From positions 1 to 64,000 of the forward strand of contig NZ_FOBC01000001.1 in NCBI RefSeq assembly GCF_900109725.1: a stretch of DNA of 64,000 bases, in the 5' to 3' direction. Below are positions 54,913 through 63,534 of this stretch, one piece after another. This stretch comes from Halomonas daqiaonensis (lineage in GTDB: Bacteria; Pseudomonadota; Gammaproteobacteria; Pseudomonadales; Halomonadaceae). The translations under genes and the position numbers were made by a program. Positions within the stretch are counted from its first letter, which is position 1. Each line of letters opens with the position of its first letter. Below the pieces are notes generated by a model, which did not search any database, was not told where the DNA came from, and saw nothing but the letters and a program-made list of their open reading frames with translations.

Positions 54913-54946
54913 ACGAGGGTTCCCTCACCCCTCCCCAAAAAAGGAT
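54913..54946 (+). promoter_or_regulatory. preQ1-I-type riboswitch in the yhhQ leader
   Basis: GAGGG (54915-54919) pairs with CCCTC (54929-54933) around the loop TTCCCTCAC. After CCC comes AAAAAA (54937-54942) and GGA (54943-54945). The GGA can pair with TCC (54921-54923) of the loop to give the H-type pseudoknot of preQ1-I aptamers. The loop's first U and last C (before the 3' stem strand) sit where the ligand-contacting bases lie in the known B. subtilis aptamer. The ribosome-binding site AAGGA is inside the pseudoknot, so preQ1 should block translation of yhhQ. The downstream gene encodes a queuosine-precursor transporter, which fits. Confidence 0.78.
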
Positions 54947-54952
54947 GCCGTG

Positions 54953-55636
54953 ATGTTCGTGCTTTCCGATGCCCAGACCCGGCGCTGTATGACGCTACTG
55001 GTCGTCTTCCATATCCTGGTCATCGCCGCCAGCAATTATCTGGTCCAGCTGCCCTTCACCCTGTTCGGGTTCCACACCACCTGGGGCGCCTTTAGTTTCC
55101 CCTTCATCTTCCTGGCCACCGACCTCACCGTACGACTGTTCGGCAAGGAACCGGCGCGGGCCATCGTGTTGAGGGTCATGCTTCCGGCCCTGGTGATCTC
55201 CTATATCGTCTCGGTGGTCTTCCCGCGCGGCGGCTTTGCCGGTCTCGAAGGGCTGGGCGAGTGGGATCTCTTCGTCGCGCGGATCGCGCTGGCAAGTTTC
55301 ATGGCCTACGTGCTGGGCCAGTTGCTCGACGTGCAGGTCTTCGACCGGCTGCGTACCCTGAAGGCCTGGTGGGTGGCGCCGGCGGTCTCCACGGTGCTCG
55401 GCAACCTGGCCGATACCTTTGCCTTCTTCTCCATTGCCTTCCATGAGAGCCCCGATCCCTTCATGGCCGCCAACTGGCCGGAGATCGCCTGGGTCGACTA
55501 TGTGATCAAGCTCGGCATCAGCCTTGCGTTCTTCCTGCCCCTCTATGGCGTGTTGCTGACCTGGCTCAGCCGCCGCCTGGTGGCCGTGACGGGCAGCGCC
55601 GACCTGATGCCTGGCGAGGTACAGGCGCGAACCTGA
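54953..55636 (+). CDS. yhhQ: Queuosine precursor transporter YhhQ
   Basis: This 227-residue membrane protein of the COG1738 family imports preQ0/preQ1 for tRNA queuosine synthesis. It has about six membrane helices; ASNYLVQLPFTLFGFHTTWGAFSFPFIFLATDLTVRLFG and SNTxxNLADTxxFFxIAF-like LGNLADTFAFFSIAF are typical. The frame is open from 54908, but AAGGA (54941-54945) and family length select ATG 54953. It is controlled by the riboswitch directly upstream. Confidence 0.92.
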   Translation: MFVLSDAQTRRCMTLLVVFHILVIAASNYLVQLPFTLFGFHTTWGAFSFPFIFLATDLTVRLFGKEPARAIVLRVMLPALVISYIVSVVFPRGGFAGLEGLGEWDLFVARIALASFMAYVLGQLLDVQVFDRLRTLKAWWVAPAVSTVLGNLADTFAFFSIAFHESPDPFMAANWPEIAWVDYVIKLGISLAFFLPLYGVLLTWLSRRLVAVTGSADLMPGEVQART

Positions 55637-55660
55637 TTCCATTCAGCCGAGGAGACTTAG

Positions 55661-56440
55661 ATGCCCATCGAACTCCACTATATCGACACCGGCGGCGACG
55701 AAACCCCGGTGGTAGTCGTGCACGGCATGCTCGGCAGTGCCGACAACTGGCGCTCGCACCTCAAGCAGTGGCAGCGCCGGCATCGGGTGATTGCCGTGGA
55801 TCTGCGCAACCATGGACGTTCGCCGCATGTCGCGGGAATGGGCTATGAGGCCATGGCCGAGGACCTTCTCGCCCTGCTGAATCGGCTCGGCGTCGAGAGG
55901 GCCCACCTGTTGGGACACTCCATGGGCGGCAAGGTCGTGATCAGCCTGGCACGGCTGGCTCCATCCCGGGTGGCTTCGCTGATCGTTGCCGACATCGCGC
56001 CGCTCGCCTATGGCCATGACCACGATAGCGTCTTTGCCGCCTTGCGCCGCGTCGAGGCTGGAGAGCCGACCAATCGCCGCGAGGCCGACGCGCTGCTTGC
56101 CGAGCATGTCGAGGAGTCCGCCGTGCGCCTTTTCCTGGCGACCAACCTGGAGCGCGACGATGAGGACATCCTGAGGTTGCGCATCGGCCTCGATGAAATC
56201 CAGGACGACTACGAGACGATCATGGGGGAGCCGGCGGGAAAGGGCGTCTTCGACGGCCCGACCCTGGTGCTGCGCGGTGCGCATTCACCCTATGTGACCG
56301 ACGAGATGCTGCCGGCGCTGCGTGAGGTACTGCCACGGGCCGAGGTCGAGACCCTGGAGGCAGGCCACTGGTTGCATGCCGAACAACCCAAGGCCTTCCA
56401 GACAGCGGTAAACGCCTTCCTCGAGCGTGTGGAGAGTTAG
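55661..56440 (+). CDS. Alpha/beta hydrolase (YbfF-like esterase)
   Basis: This 259-residue hydrolase has the nucleophile Ser87 in GHSMGGK, the oxyanion HGMLGSADNW, and the catalytic His in EAGHWLHAEQP. DLRNHGRSPH is typical of the YbfF group, which hydrolyses acyl-CoA or ester substrates; the physiological substrate is not known. Its end overlaps the convergent binding-protein gene by 4 nt. Confidence 0.88.
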   Translation: MPIELHYIDTGGDETPVVVVHGMLGSADNWRSHLKQWQRRHRVIAVDLRNHGRSPHVAGMGYEAMAEDLLALLNRLGVERAHLLGHSMGGKVVISLARLAPSRVASLIVADIAPLAYGHDHDSVFAALRRVEAGEPTNRREADALLAEHVEESAVRLFLATNLERDDEDILRLRIGLDEIQDDYETIMGEPAGKGVFDGPTLVLRGAHSPYVTDEMLPALREVLPRAEVETLEAGHWLHAEQPKAFQTAVNAFLERVES

Positions 56441-57636
56441 TGAGGCAGCGCCCCGGGGTCGATGGCCAGTCGTGATACCGGATGACGTTCCTCGATCAGG
56501 CCGGCCTCGAAGAGATAGTTCTCGAAACGGCGGTAGCGGCCCTGATCAAGGGCCGCCGGGCTGAGATTCAGTCGCGTGCGGATCATCTCCCAGGCTTCAC
56601 GGTTGACCGCGGTGTCCAGGGCCGGCTCCGCGCTCGCGATCAGCGACCAGGCCTCCCCCGGGTGGTTGGCGATCCAGGCCGTGGCCTCCTCGATGGCGTT
56701 CACCAGGCGGCGGATGGCATCCCGCTTCTCCCCCAGTTGGTCGCGGTTGGCAAGCAGTACCAGGCCATCATGGAGCGGGATACCCAGCTCCTCGATACGC
56801 AGTACCCGGGTGGCCAGCCCCTCGTCGGCAAGTTGTCGAGGCAGCAGGTGGCGCATGGCGCCGATCACGCCATCCACTCGCCCCTCACGCAGCGCATCGT
56901 CGAGCCGGAAGTGCAGCGCCTCGGTCTCGATCTCATCGTCGCGAATCGATGCATCGCGCAACAAGACGGCCAGCAGCACGTCACGGCTGTCCATATCGGA
57001 GTATCCGATGCGCGAGCCTGCCAATCGGGCGGGGGTTTCGATCCTGCCGTCCTCACGTACCACCAGGGCGCTCAAGGGAGTGGCGATCAGTGTGGCGACG
57101 CGGACCAGCGGCAGGCCGCGATCCACCTGAAGGTGCAAGAGGGGCTGGCGGGCCACTGCCAGATCGACCCGCGATGCCGCCAGCAGCTTGCTGGGCACAT
57201 CCGGGTCGGCTGGGGTCGCGAGGATCACCTCCAGTCCGCGGCTGGCAAACATGCCTTTCTCTCTAGCTACGAAAAGGGCGGCATGGCGAGGACTTGGGTA
57301 GTCGTCGAGCATGATCTTGAGCGAAGTGACTGGCGGTGGCGCGATCGGTTCCGCCGGGCGCAGAGCGATGGCAGGGACGCTGGGCCGCGACGGAGTGCCG
57401 ACGCTGGGCCCGCTCGGCGCCTCCCGGTAGCGTCGTCGAGTCTCCGCCCTTGCCGCCTTGTCGGCAAGGGTCTCGAGGTCCGGTACCTGCACCTCGGTGC
57501 CCAGCGGTGGGTAGCCCTCCTGCGATGGCACGGTGGCGTCCGTCGTGTCGGCCATGGCGAAACTTGTTGACATCAGGACGGCTGCCGACAGTAGCAGGCT
57601 CCAGCGGAGAGACCGCCGAAAAACGGATGAAATCAT
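56437..57636 (-). CDS. NMT1/SsuA-type periplasmic binding protein, no cognate permease nearby
   Basis: This 399-residue protein has a signal peptide (about 1-29), a Pro/Ala/Arg-rich linker of about 75 residues and then an NMT1/THI5-like binding domain (LKIMLDDYPSPRHAALFVAREKGMF onward). Family members bind thiamine precursors, sulfonates, nitrate or pyrimidines. The long N-terminal linker is not usual, and no ABC permease or ATPase gene is adjacent. The ligand cannot be predicted. Confidence 0.8.
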   Translation of the reverse strand: MISSVFRRSLRWSLLLSAAVLMSTSFAMADTTDATVPSQEGYPPLGTEVQVPDLETLADKAARAETRRRYREAPSGPSVGTPSRPSVPAIALRPAEPIAPPPVTSLKIMLDDYPSPRHAALFVAREKGMFASRGLEVILATPADPDVPSKLLAASRVDLAVARQPLLHLQVDRGLPLVRVATLIATPLSALVVREDGRIETPARLAGSRIGYSDMDSRDVLLAVLLRDASIRDDEIETEALHFRLDDALREGRVDGVIGAMRHLLPRQLADEGLATRVLRIEELGIPLHDGLVLLANRDQLGEKRDAIRRLVNAIEEATAWIANHPGEAWSLIASAEPALDTAVNREAWEMIRTRLNLSPAALDQGRYRRFENYLFEAGLIEERHPVSRLAIDPGALPH

Positions 57637-57795
57637 CGAAATGGAACTCCTGCCATGCGGCCTGTCGGCCTACGGTTGGTGCAGCGCAAGCTTAACCGTT
57701 GCTCGAGGACCGCTGCCAGTCGCCACCATAAACGGAAATCGCCGTGCCTGGTCCGGCATGCGATAATCCCGGCTCTTAGCTGGGACAGGACGTTC

Positions 57796-59502
57796 ATGGA
57801 TTCGATCAATACCCTCTTTCTGCTCAGCGGCTTCCTGCTGGCCCTGAGCATTCTCGCCAGCCGGCTCTCCTCGATGGCCGGGGTTCCCCTGCTGCTGATC
57901 TTCCTGGGGCTGGGCATGCTGGCCGGGGAGGAGGGGCTGCTCGGCATCCAGTTCGACGACTATTCGCTGGCATTCCTGATCGGCCACCTGGCGCTGGCCA
58001 TGATCCTGCTCGATGGTGGCTTGAGAACCCGTCTCAAGACTTTCCGCGTCGGCTTCCGGCCGGCGCTCTCCCTGGCCACCCTGGGGGTCTTCATCACCAG
58101 CTCGCTGGTGGGCGTGTTTGCCATGTGGCTGTTCGACCTGAGCCTGGTGCAGGGGCTGCTGGTAGGCGCCATCGTGGGCTCCACGGATGCGGCGGCGGTG
58201 TTTTCCATGCTCAGTGGCCGGGGGGTCAACCTCAACGAACGGGTCGGGGCGACGCTGGAGATCGAGTCGGGAACCAACGATCCCATGGCGATCTTCCTCA
58301 CGCTGATGCTGGTGGAGGTGCTGGTCGGCGAGATCGGCGGAGTGGGCGAGACCCTGTTTTTCCTGGTTCAGCAGTTCGGCCTGGGTATAGTCATCGGCGT
58401 AGGCATCGGCTGGCTGAGCGCGCGTTTGCTGAGCTGGCTGGACCTGGCGCCGGGTCTCTATGCGCTGCTGGCATTGGGGTTGGGGTTTTGCACCTTCGGC
58501 CTGACCAGTGCCCTGGGGGGCAGTGGCTTCCTGGCCATCTACCTGGCTGGGTTGATGATCGGCAACCGGCCCGGTCGCCATCTCACCTTCATCCTGCCGG
58601 TGCATGATGGCCTGGCCTGGCTCTCTCAGATCGGGCTCTTCCTAGTGCTGGGCCTGCTGGTCACACCCAGCGAGTTGCTCGACTATGCGCTGCCGGCAAT
58701 GCTGGTGGCCCTGGCGCTGATCTTCGTCGCGAGGCCGTTGGCGGTGCTGGTCGCCGTCAAGCCCTTCTTCAAGTTCCGCTGGCGGGAGATCGGCTTCATC
58801 GCCTGGGTAGGCCTGCGTGGGGCGGTCCCCATCGTGTTGGCGATCTTCCCGGTCATCGGCGGGGTGGAGAATGCCGCGCTCTATTTCAACGTCGCCTTCG
58901 CGGTGGTGCTGCTTTCACTGCTGATACAGGGCGGCACCCTGCCGTGGATGGCGCGGCGCATGAAGGTCGAGCTGCCGCCTACCGTTTCGCCTAACCATCG
59001 TGGACCTTTGGGCATCCTGCCGGAAAACGACTATGAGCTGTTTGTCTACGAGGTGGAGAACGCCGACCTCGAGGATGTACCGATCCGGCTGCTGCGTTTC
59101 CCCTCCGGGGCGCTGATCTCGGCGCTGTTCCGCGAGCATGCCATGCTGCACCCCAAGGGCAGCACTCGACTGCGACTGAGCGACGTGATCTGCGTGATCG
59201 GTCGCACGGACGATCTGCCGGCGCTCAACCGCTTGTTCAACGGGGATGCCAAGCTCAAGCGCGAGCGGGCCTTCTTCGGCACCTTTACCTTCGATGGGGA
59301 GGCTCGCATGGGAGACATCGCCGATGCCTATGGCCTGACCCTGACCCCCGGCGAGCAGGACATGACGCTAGCCGAGTTCATCTCCCTGCGGGTTGGGGGG
59401 CATCCGGTGGTGGGCGATGACGTGGACTGGCACGGTATTCATTGGGTGGTCAGTGAGATGGATGGTAATCGTGTCACCCGGGTTGGGCTCAGGCTCTACT
59501 GA
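57796..59502 (+). CDS. nhaP2: Potassium/proton antiporter NhaP2 (CvrA)
   Basis: This 568-residue CPA1-type antiporter has about 12 membrane helices, then a TrkA-C-like domain and a CorC-like C-terminal domain. ESGTNDPMAIFLTLMLVEVL, GSTDAAAVFSML and WVGLRGAVPIVLA are hallmark segments with the ion-binding ND pair. It exchanges K+ or Na+ for protons, relevant to a halophile. The open frame begins at 57655, but AGGA at 57786-57789 and the family start MDSINTLFLLSGF select ATG 57796. Confidence 0.9.
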   Translation: MDSINTLFLLSGFLLALSILASRLSSMAGVPLLLIFLGLGMLAGEEGLLGIQFDDYSLAFLIGHLALAMILLDGGLRTRLKTFRVGFRPALSLATLGVFITSSLVGVFAMWLFDLSLVQGLLVGAIVGSTDAAAVFSMLSGRGVNLNERVGATLEIESGTNDPMAIFLTLMLVEVLVGEIGGVGETLFFLVQQFGLGIVIGVGIGWLSARLLSWLDLAPGLYALLALGLGFCTFGLTSALGGSGFLAIYLAGLMIGNRPGRHLTFILPVHDGLAWLSQIGLFLVLGLLVTPSELLDYALPAMLVALALIFVARPLAVLVAVKPFFKFRWREIGFIAWVGLRGAVPIVLAIFPVIGGVENAALYFNVAFAVVLLSLLIQGGTLPWMARRMKVELPPTVSPNHRGPLGILPENDYELFVYEVENADLEDVPIRLLRFPSGALISALFREHAMLHPKGSTRLRLSDVICVIGRTDDLPALNRLFNGDAKLKRERAFFGTFTFDGEARMGDIADAYGLTLTPGEQDMTLAEFISLRVGGHPVVGDDVDWHGIHWVVSEMDGNRVTRVGLRLY

Positions 59503-59532
59503 GGCGATGGACCAGTGGCCTGCCGCGAAGGG

Positions 59533-60087
59533 TCAACCGGCGCGTGCGCGCTGTCGAGCTTCGAGCTCAACCTCGACAGCACCTCGCTCTGGACTGGTCA
59601 GCCAGACCCCGCCATCCTCGATCATGCAGTTCAGTGTCATGCTCTTTGCGGCCAGCGCGGTAAGCGCCTCGACCGATACCGGGGAGACATCGACCACCGT
59701 CAGGTTGTCGAGGGTGGCGAGCTTGCCGGCCAGAGAGTCCCACCAGATGGCTGATGCCTGGCCGCTATAGGGGTAGAGGACCACGCGGTCGGCTCGGGCG
59801 CATGCCCGGCGAACGCTTTTCTCATCGGGCTGGCCCAACTGGATCCACAGTTCGATGTCGCCAGTCAGGTTCTTGCGCCAGAGGTCCGGTTCGTTCTCGG
59901 TGCTCACGCCACGTCCGAAGGCAAGGGATTCATCGGCGTTCAGGGCGAAGGCCAGCAGCCTGACCATCATCCGTGCATCGGTTTCCGACGGATGGCGCGC
60001 CACGGTCAGCGAGTGGTCCGCATAGTAATGCCGATCCATGTCGGCGATCTGCAACTGGACCTTATGGATCATTGACTTTAGTGCCAT
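59533..60087 (-). CDS. yaeQ: YaeQ family protein
   Basis: This 184-residue protein matches YaeQ: MALKSMIHKVQLQIADMDRHYYADHSLTVARHPSETDARMMVRLLAFAL and GDIELWIQLGQPDEKSVRRAC are characteristic. The fold resembles PD-(D/E)xK nucleases. YaeQ suppresses rfaH defects in enterobacteria by an unclear mechanism. It is a single-gene unit. Confidence 0.92.
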   Translation of the reverse strand: MALKSMIHKVQLQIADMDRHYYADHSLTVARHPSETDARMMVRLLAFALNADESLAFGRGVSTENEPDLWRKNLTGDIELWIQLGQPDEKSVRRACARADRVVLYPYSGQASAIWWDSLAGKLATLDNLTVVDVSPVSVEALTALAAKSMTLNCMIEDGGVWLTSPERGAVEVELEARQRARAG

Positions 60088-60175
60088 CTGACTAGGTCAC
60101 TCGTCCGGCTTGGAAAAAGTGTCTGCCATCATGACATAGTCGGCGGGGCGAGGGGATGGATGAGGAGGTCGTACC

Positions 60176-60829
60176 ATGCTGACCAGGCATGAAGCGAACA
60201 CCAGGGGCCGCGATTTCTTCGTGGGTGACCTTCACGGCCAGTACTGCTTGTTACAGGAAGCCTTGCAGGGGGTCGACTTCAGTACGACGGAGGATCGCCT
60301 GTTCTGCGTTGGCGATCTCATCGACCGAGGTGCCGATTCGCTCGACTGTCTGAAGCTTGCCTTCATGCCGTGGTTTCACGCCGTGTGCGGCAATCATGAA
60401 GATTTGGCCTGGAACGCTTTTTGCGACGGGGAGGGCAGCAGCGCCTGGGAGCTGTGGATGATCAATGGTGGTGGCTGGGTCATCGATAGCGGGGTGAACG
60501 AGACGCGAAGGATCCTGCAGGCGGCGCTATCCCAATTGCCTCTGGCGCGCGAGGTCGCGATCGACGGCAGGAAGTTCGGTATGGTGCACGCTGAACCGCC
60601 AATCGACTGGTTGCGCATCGAGGAGGCCGACCGAGATTCCTTGATCTGGGGGCGTTCGCGGATTCAGCAGAGCGACGAGACGCCGGTGGTTGGGGTCGAC
60701 GCCGTCGTCGTCGGCCACACCATCGTGGAACGGCCGCTGACCCTGGGCAACGTGCATTACCTCGATACCGGGGCATTCAGCACGGGTCGCCTGACGCTGG
60801 TCGATGCTAAAGAACTACTGAGGTGGTGA
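60176..60829 (+). CDS. Metallophosphoesterase, PrpA/PrpB-type protein phosphatase
   Basis: This 217-residue phosphatase has the metal motifs GDLHGQ, GDLIDRG and GNHE, plus a His in VVGHTIVERP and a closing YLDTGAF. These define the PPP-type bacterial phosphatases related to PrpA/PrpB and lambda phosphatase. The substrate could be phosphoproteins or nucleotides such as Ap4A. The start is ATG 60176 behind GAGGAGG at 60162-60168. Confidence 0.88.
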   Translation: MLTRHEANTRGRDFFVGDLHGQYCLLQEALQGVDFSTTEDRLFCVGDLIDRGADSLDCLKLAFMPWFHAVCGNHEDLAWNAFCDGEGSSAWELWMINGGGWVIDSGVNETRRILQAALSQLPLAREVAIDGRKFGMVHAEPPIDWLRIEEADRDSLIWGRSRIQQSDETPVVGVDAVVVGHTIVERPLTLGNVHYLDTGAFSTGRLTLVDAKELLRW

Positions 60830-60884
60830 AGGCGACGACATGGCAAGCGTTGCCCGGGAAAGAAGGCGGGACGTCGGGTCCATG

Positions 60885-60910
60885 AAAAAAGCACCTGCAG
60901 GTGCTTTTTT
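60885..60910. terminator. Bidirectional intrinsic terminator
   Basis: AAAAAA, the perfect palindrome GCACCTGCAGGTGC (60891-60904), and TTTTTT follow one another. The symmetry serves the phosphatase gene on the plus strand and tRNA-Ser on the minus strand. Confidence 0.9.
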
Positions 60911-60922
60911 CTAAAGTAGAAG

Positions 60923-61013
60923 TGGCGGAGGGACAGGGATTCGAACCCTGGGTAGGCTATTAACCTACGCCGGTTTTCAAGACCGGTGCATTCAACCGCT
61001 CTGCCATCCCTCC
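60923..61013 (-). tRNA. serT: tRNA-Ser (anticodon UGA)
   Basis: On the minus strand the 91-nt sequence begins GGAGGGATGGCAGAG and ends in an encoded CCA. The anticodon loop CTTGAAA gives UGA, with the stem ACCGG/CCGGT. A long variable arm (CGTAGGTTAATAGCCTAC) and the T-loop GGTTCGAATCC are present. It closely matches E. coli serT. As in E. coli it is close to yccA. Confidence 0.97.
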
Positions 61014-61136
61014 GGCTCACGGATAGGCATACTACCAGCTTTCCTCGCCGGGTCAACAGCGCCTAGGGATCAAGACGTTAGGCGTATCATACCAGGTGAG
61101 GCCCGATAGAATCGTCGGTGACGGCAGGAGAACAAC

Positions 61137-61607
61137 ATGCTTGACCCCAGAGAACACGCCGAGGTGCGTCCGATCCCTGCGGTTTCGGCTGCCGTGATCC
61201 GGGGGAACCGCATCCTCATGGTGCGACGACGAAATCCGCCCAACGCGGGCATGCTGGCTCTGCCCGGCGGCAAGGTAGAGGCGGGAGAGAGCCTGCTGCA
61301 GGCGGCGGCGAGGGAGCTATTGGAAGAGACCGGGGTGGTTGCAGCGCCTCGGCGTATCCTGACGGCCATCGACCTGTTCGACCACGATGAAGCGGGCCTG
61401 CTGAGGATGCATTTCGTCATCGTTGTGGTTCAGATGGATTGGCAGGGCGGCGTGGAGGCAGCGGCTGACGATGCCACCGAACTGCGTTGGATGGACCTCG
61501 AGGCTCTTGCACAGGAGGTCGGGGAGGTCAGTGAATCGGCCTCTCGGGTGGCACGCCAGGTGCTGGTTGAGGCAATGACCGCAGAAGGCGCGTTGAAGCC
61601 AGTCTAG
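61137..61607 (+). CDS. NUDIX hydrolase
   Basis: This 156-residue protein has the Nudix box GGKVEAGESLLQAAARELLEETGV. The N-terminal RPIPAVSAAVIRGNRILMVRRRNPPNAG resembles ADP-ribose pyrophosphatase-like members. The exact substrate is not predictable. ATG 61137 is behind GGAG at 61125-61128. Confidence 0.88.
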   Translation: MLDPREHAEVRPIPAVSAAVIRGNRILMVRRRNPPNAGMLALPGGKVEAGESLLQAAARELLEETGVVAAPRRILTAIDLFDHDEAGLLRMHFVIVVVQMDWQGGVEAAADDATELRWMDLEALAQEVGEVSESASRVARQVLVEAMTAEGALKPV

Positions 61608-61686
61608 CCAGTCTCTTGCGTCGGGAACCTTCTCGCGGCATTCTAGGTCTAGTGCCTAGATCAACTACTCAGGGAGCTACCGATCC

Positions 61687-62364
61687 ATGGCTTATCAAGA
61701 CACGCAGAACACGCAGATGACACGGCAGCAGACCCAGGCCGTCGAGACCAGCAAGGTTCTGCGCAATACTTATGGCCTGCTGGCGATGACCCTGCTGTTC
61801 TCCGCCGCGACGGCCGGTGCCGCCATGGCCATGGGCATCGAGCGGATGAACATCTTTGTGTTCTTCATCGGTGCCTACGGCCTGATGTTCCTGGTGCACA
61901 AGACCGCCAACTCGGCGCTAGGCCTGCTGTCCACTTTTGCCTTCACGGGCTTCATGGGCTTCACGCTAGGTCCCATCCTCAGCGCCTATCTCACCCTGCC
62001 CAACGGTGCCCAGCTGATCATGACCGCGCTGGGCATGACCGGTGTGACCTTCGTTGGCCTATCAGCCGTGGCGCTGATCACACGCAAGGACTTCAGCTTC
62101 CTGGCTAATTTCTTGATGGCCGGTGCCATCGTGCTGATCATTGCCATGTTGGCGGCCATCTTCCTGCAGATTCCTGCGCTGTCGCTGATGGTGTCGGCTG
62201 GCTTCGTGCTGTTTGCCTCGGCCGCCATCCTCTACCAGACCAGCGAGATCGTGCATCGGGCCGGCGAAACCAACTACATCCTCGCCACCATTACCCTCTA
62301 TGTCTCGATCTACAATCTGTTCGTCAGCCTGCTCTCCATCCTGGGAATCATGAGTCAGGACTGA
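61687..62364 (+). CDS. yccA: Bax inhibitor-1/YccA family membrane protein
   Basis: This 225-residue protein has seven hydrophobic segments and the family motifs LRNTYGLLAMTLLFSAATAGAAMAMG and the acidic C-terminal loop. YccA in E. coli interacts with the FtsH protease and the SecY translocon. The start is ATG 61687. It sits before tusDCB-tusE, a neighbourhood shared with many gammaproteobacteria. Confidence 0.9.
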   Translation: MAYQDTQNTQMTRQQTQAVETSKVLRNTYGLLAMTLLFSAATAGAAMAMGIERMNIFVFFIGAYGLMFLVHKTANSALGLLSTFAFTGFMGFTLGPILSAYLTLPNGAQLIMTALGMTGVTFVGLSAVALITRKDFSFLANFLMAGAIVLIIAMLAAIFLQIPALSLMVSAGFVLFASAAILYQTSEIVHRAGETNYILATITLYVSIYNLFVSLLSILGIMSQD

Positions 62365-62433
62365 CGGCGAGCGTCACATCTCGCAATCCTGGCCCCGCCT
62401 CTCGGCGGGGCCAGGCTGTTTCAGGAGGACCCC

Positions 62434-62826
62434 ATGCGCTACGCCATTCTGTTGATGGGTGCCCCATACAGTGATCAGGCGAGCCACTCAGCCCTGCGCT
62501 TCGCCCGTGCCCTCGTGGCACGTGGCCACCGGCTCGAGGCGGTATTCTTCTACCATGATGGAGTGCACAATGCGGCACGGTTGGCCGCGCCTCCCCAGGA
62601 TGAGCCGCATCTGGTGGATGCATGGGCGTCGCTCTCCAGCAAGCATCAGGTTGCGCTGCAGGTCTGTATCGCTGCTGCGCTACGTCGTGGATTGCTGGAT
62701 GAACGGGAAGCGGCCCGGCATGGCAAGGATGGCGTCAGCGTGAAGGCCCCCTTCGAGCTGACCGGGCTTGGCCAATTGGTCGACCTTGGAACGCATTGCG
62801 ATCGCCTGGTCACCTTCGGCCCCTGA
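62434..62826 (+). CDS. tusD: Sulfur relay protein TusD
   Basis: This 130-residue DsrE-like protein is the sulfur-carrying subunit of TusBCD, which passes sulfur from TusA to TusE for 2-thiouridine synthesis in tRNA. The active Cys78 in CIAAALRRG is at the same position as in E. coli TusD. AGGAG precedes the ATG. It is the first gene of tusDCB-tusE. Confidence 0.93.
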   Translation: MRYAILLMGAPYSDQASHSALRFARALVARGHRLEAVFFYHDGVHNAARLAAPPQDEPHLVDAWASLSSKHQVALQVCIAAALRRGLLDEREAARHGKDGVSVKAPFELTGLGQLVDLGTHCDRLVTFGP

Positions 62827-62846
62827 ATCGGTTCGACGGAGTAGCG

Positions 62847-63221
62847 ATGCAAGAACCCCACGATGACGGAGACCTGCTGGTCATCCTGCGCCATGGTCCC
62901 CACGGCAGCAGTTGGCTAAAGGAAGGCCTGGATGCCGCTCTGGTCGCCGCTGCCTTCGGGCGCCGCGTCTCCCTGCTGTTCATGGGTGAGGGCGTGACGG
63001 CGCTGATAGCGGATCAGCAGGTGGGTGCCCTGGGGCAGAAGGGCACTGCTGCGACGCTGGAGATGCTGGAAATGTATGATATCGAGACCCTGCTGGTGGA
63101 AGCGCAGGGGCTTTCACGTCTCGGTCTATCGCGTGACGATTTGATGCTCGAGGTGGAGTGTTTGTCGCCAGTGGCACTGGCGCGCGTCCTCTCCGGACAT
63201 CGCCTTGTGTTGACCTTCTAG
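62847..63221 (+). CDS. tusC: Sulfur relay protein TusC
   Basis: This 124-residue DsrF-like subunit of TusBCD has the fold segments LLVILRHGPHGSSWLKEGLDAALVAAAFGRRVSLLFMGEGV. It has no sulfur-carrying Cys role. The frame is open from 62796 inside tusD, but GGAG at 62838-62841 selects ATG 62847. Confidence 0.9.
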   Translation: MQEPHDDGDLLVILRHGPHGSSWLKEGLDAALVAAAFGRRVSLLFMGEGVTALIADQQVGALGQKGTAATLEMLEMYDIETLLVEAQGLSRLGLSRDDLMLEVECLSPVALARVLSGHRLVLTF

Positions 63222-63243
63222 CCCAGTCGCAAGGAGTGCGCCG

Positions 63244-63534
63244 ATGCTGTTGCATATCGTGAACCGTTCACCGGCGACCAGCCGAGTTTATCTGCAGGCC
63301 CTGGCCGGCATGTCGCCGGAAGATCGCCTGCTGTTGATCGAGGATGGGGTTCAGGGGGCGCTCCCTCAGCTGGTGCCCTATTACGCCGGCCTGGAAGGCC
63401 GGCTCTTCGCCCTCAGGGAGGACTTGGCGTCCCGCGGGTTGCTGGGGCACTGTGACGCCAGTGTGCAGGTGGTCGATGTCGATGGCTTCGTGATCCTGAC
63501 CGAGGAAGCCGAACGCACGGTGAGCTGGTACTGA
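63244..63534 (+). CDS. tusB: Sulfur relay protein TusB
   Basis: This 96-residue DsrH-like subunit begins MLLHIVNRSP, typical of TusB, and includes LLLIEDGVQGAL and VVDVDGFVILTEEAERTVSWY. It completes the TusBCD hexamer. Its stop is one base past the tusE start (TGATG). Confidence 0.9.
   Translation: MLLHIVNRSPATSRVYLQALAGMSPEDRLLLIEDGVQGALPQLVPYYAGLEGRLFALREDLASRGLLGHCDASVQVVDVDGFVILTEEAERTVSWY

Noticed and set aside
60885-60910. CRISPR-like or repeat element at the symmetric palindrome
   Set aside because: It occurs once, with A and T tracts, exactly as a bidirectional terminator would.
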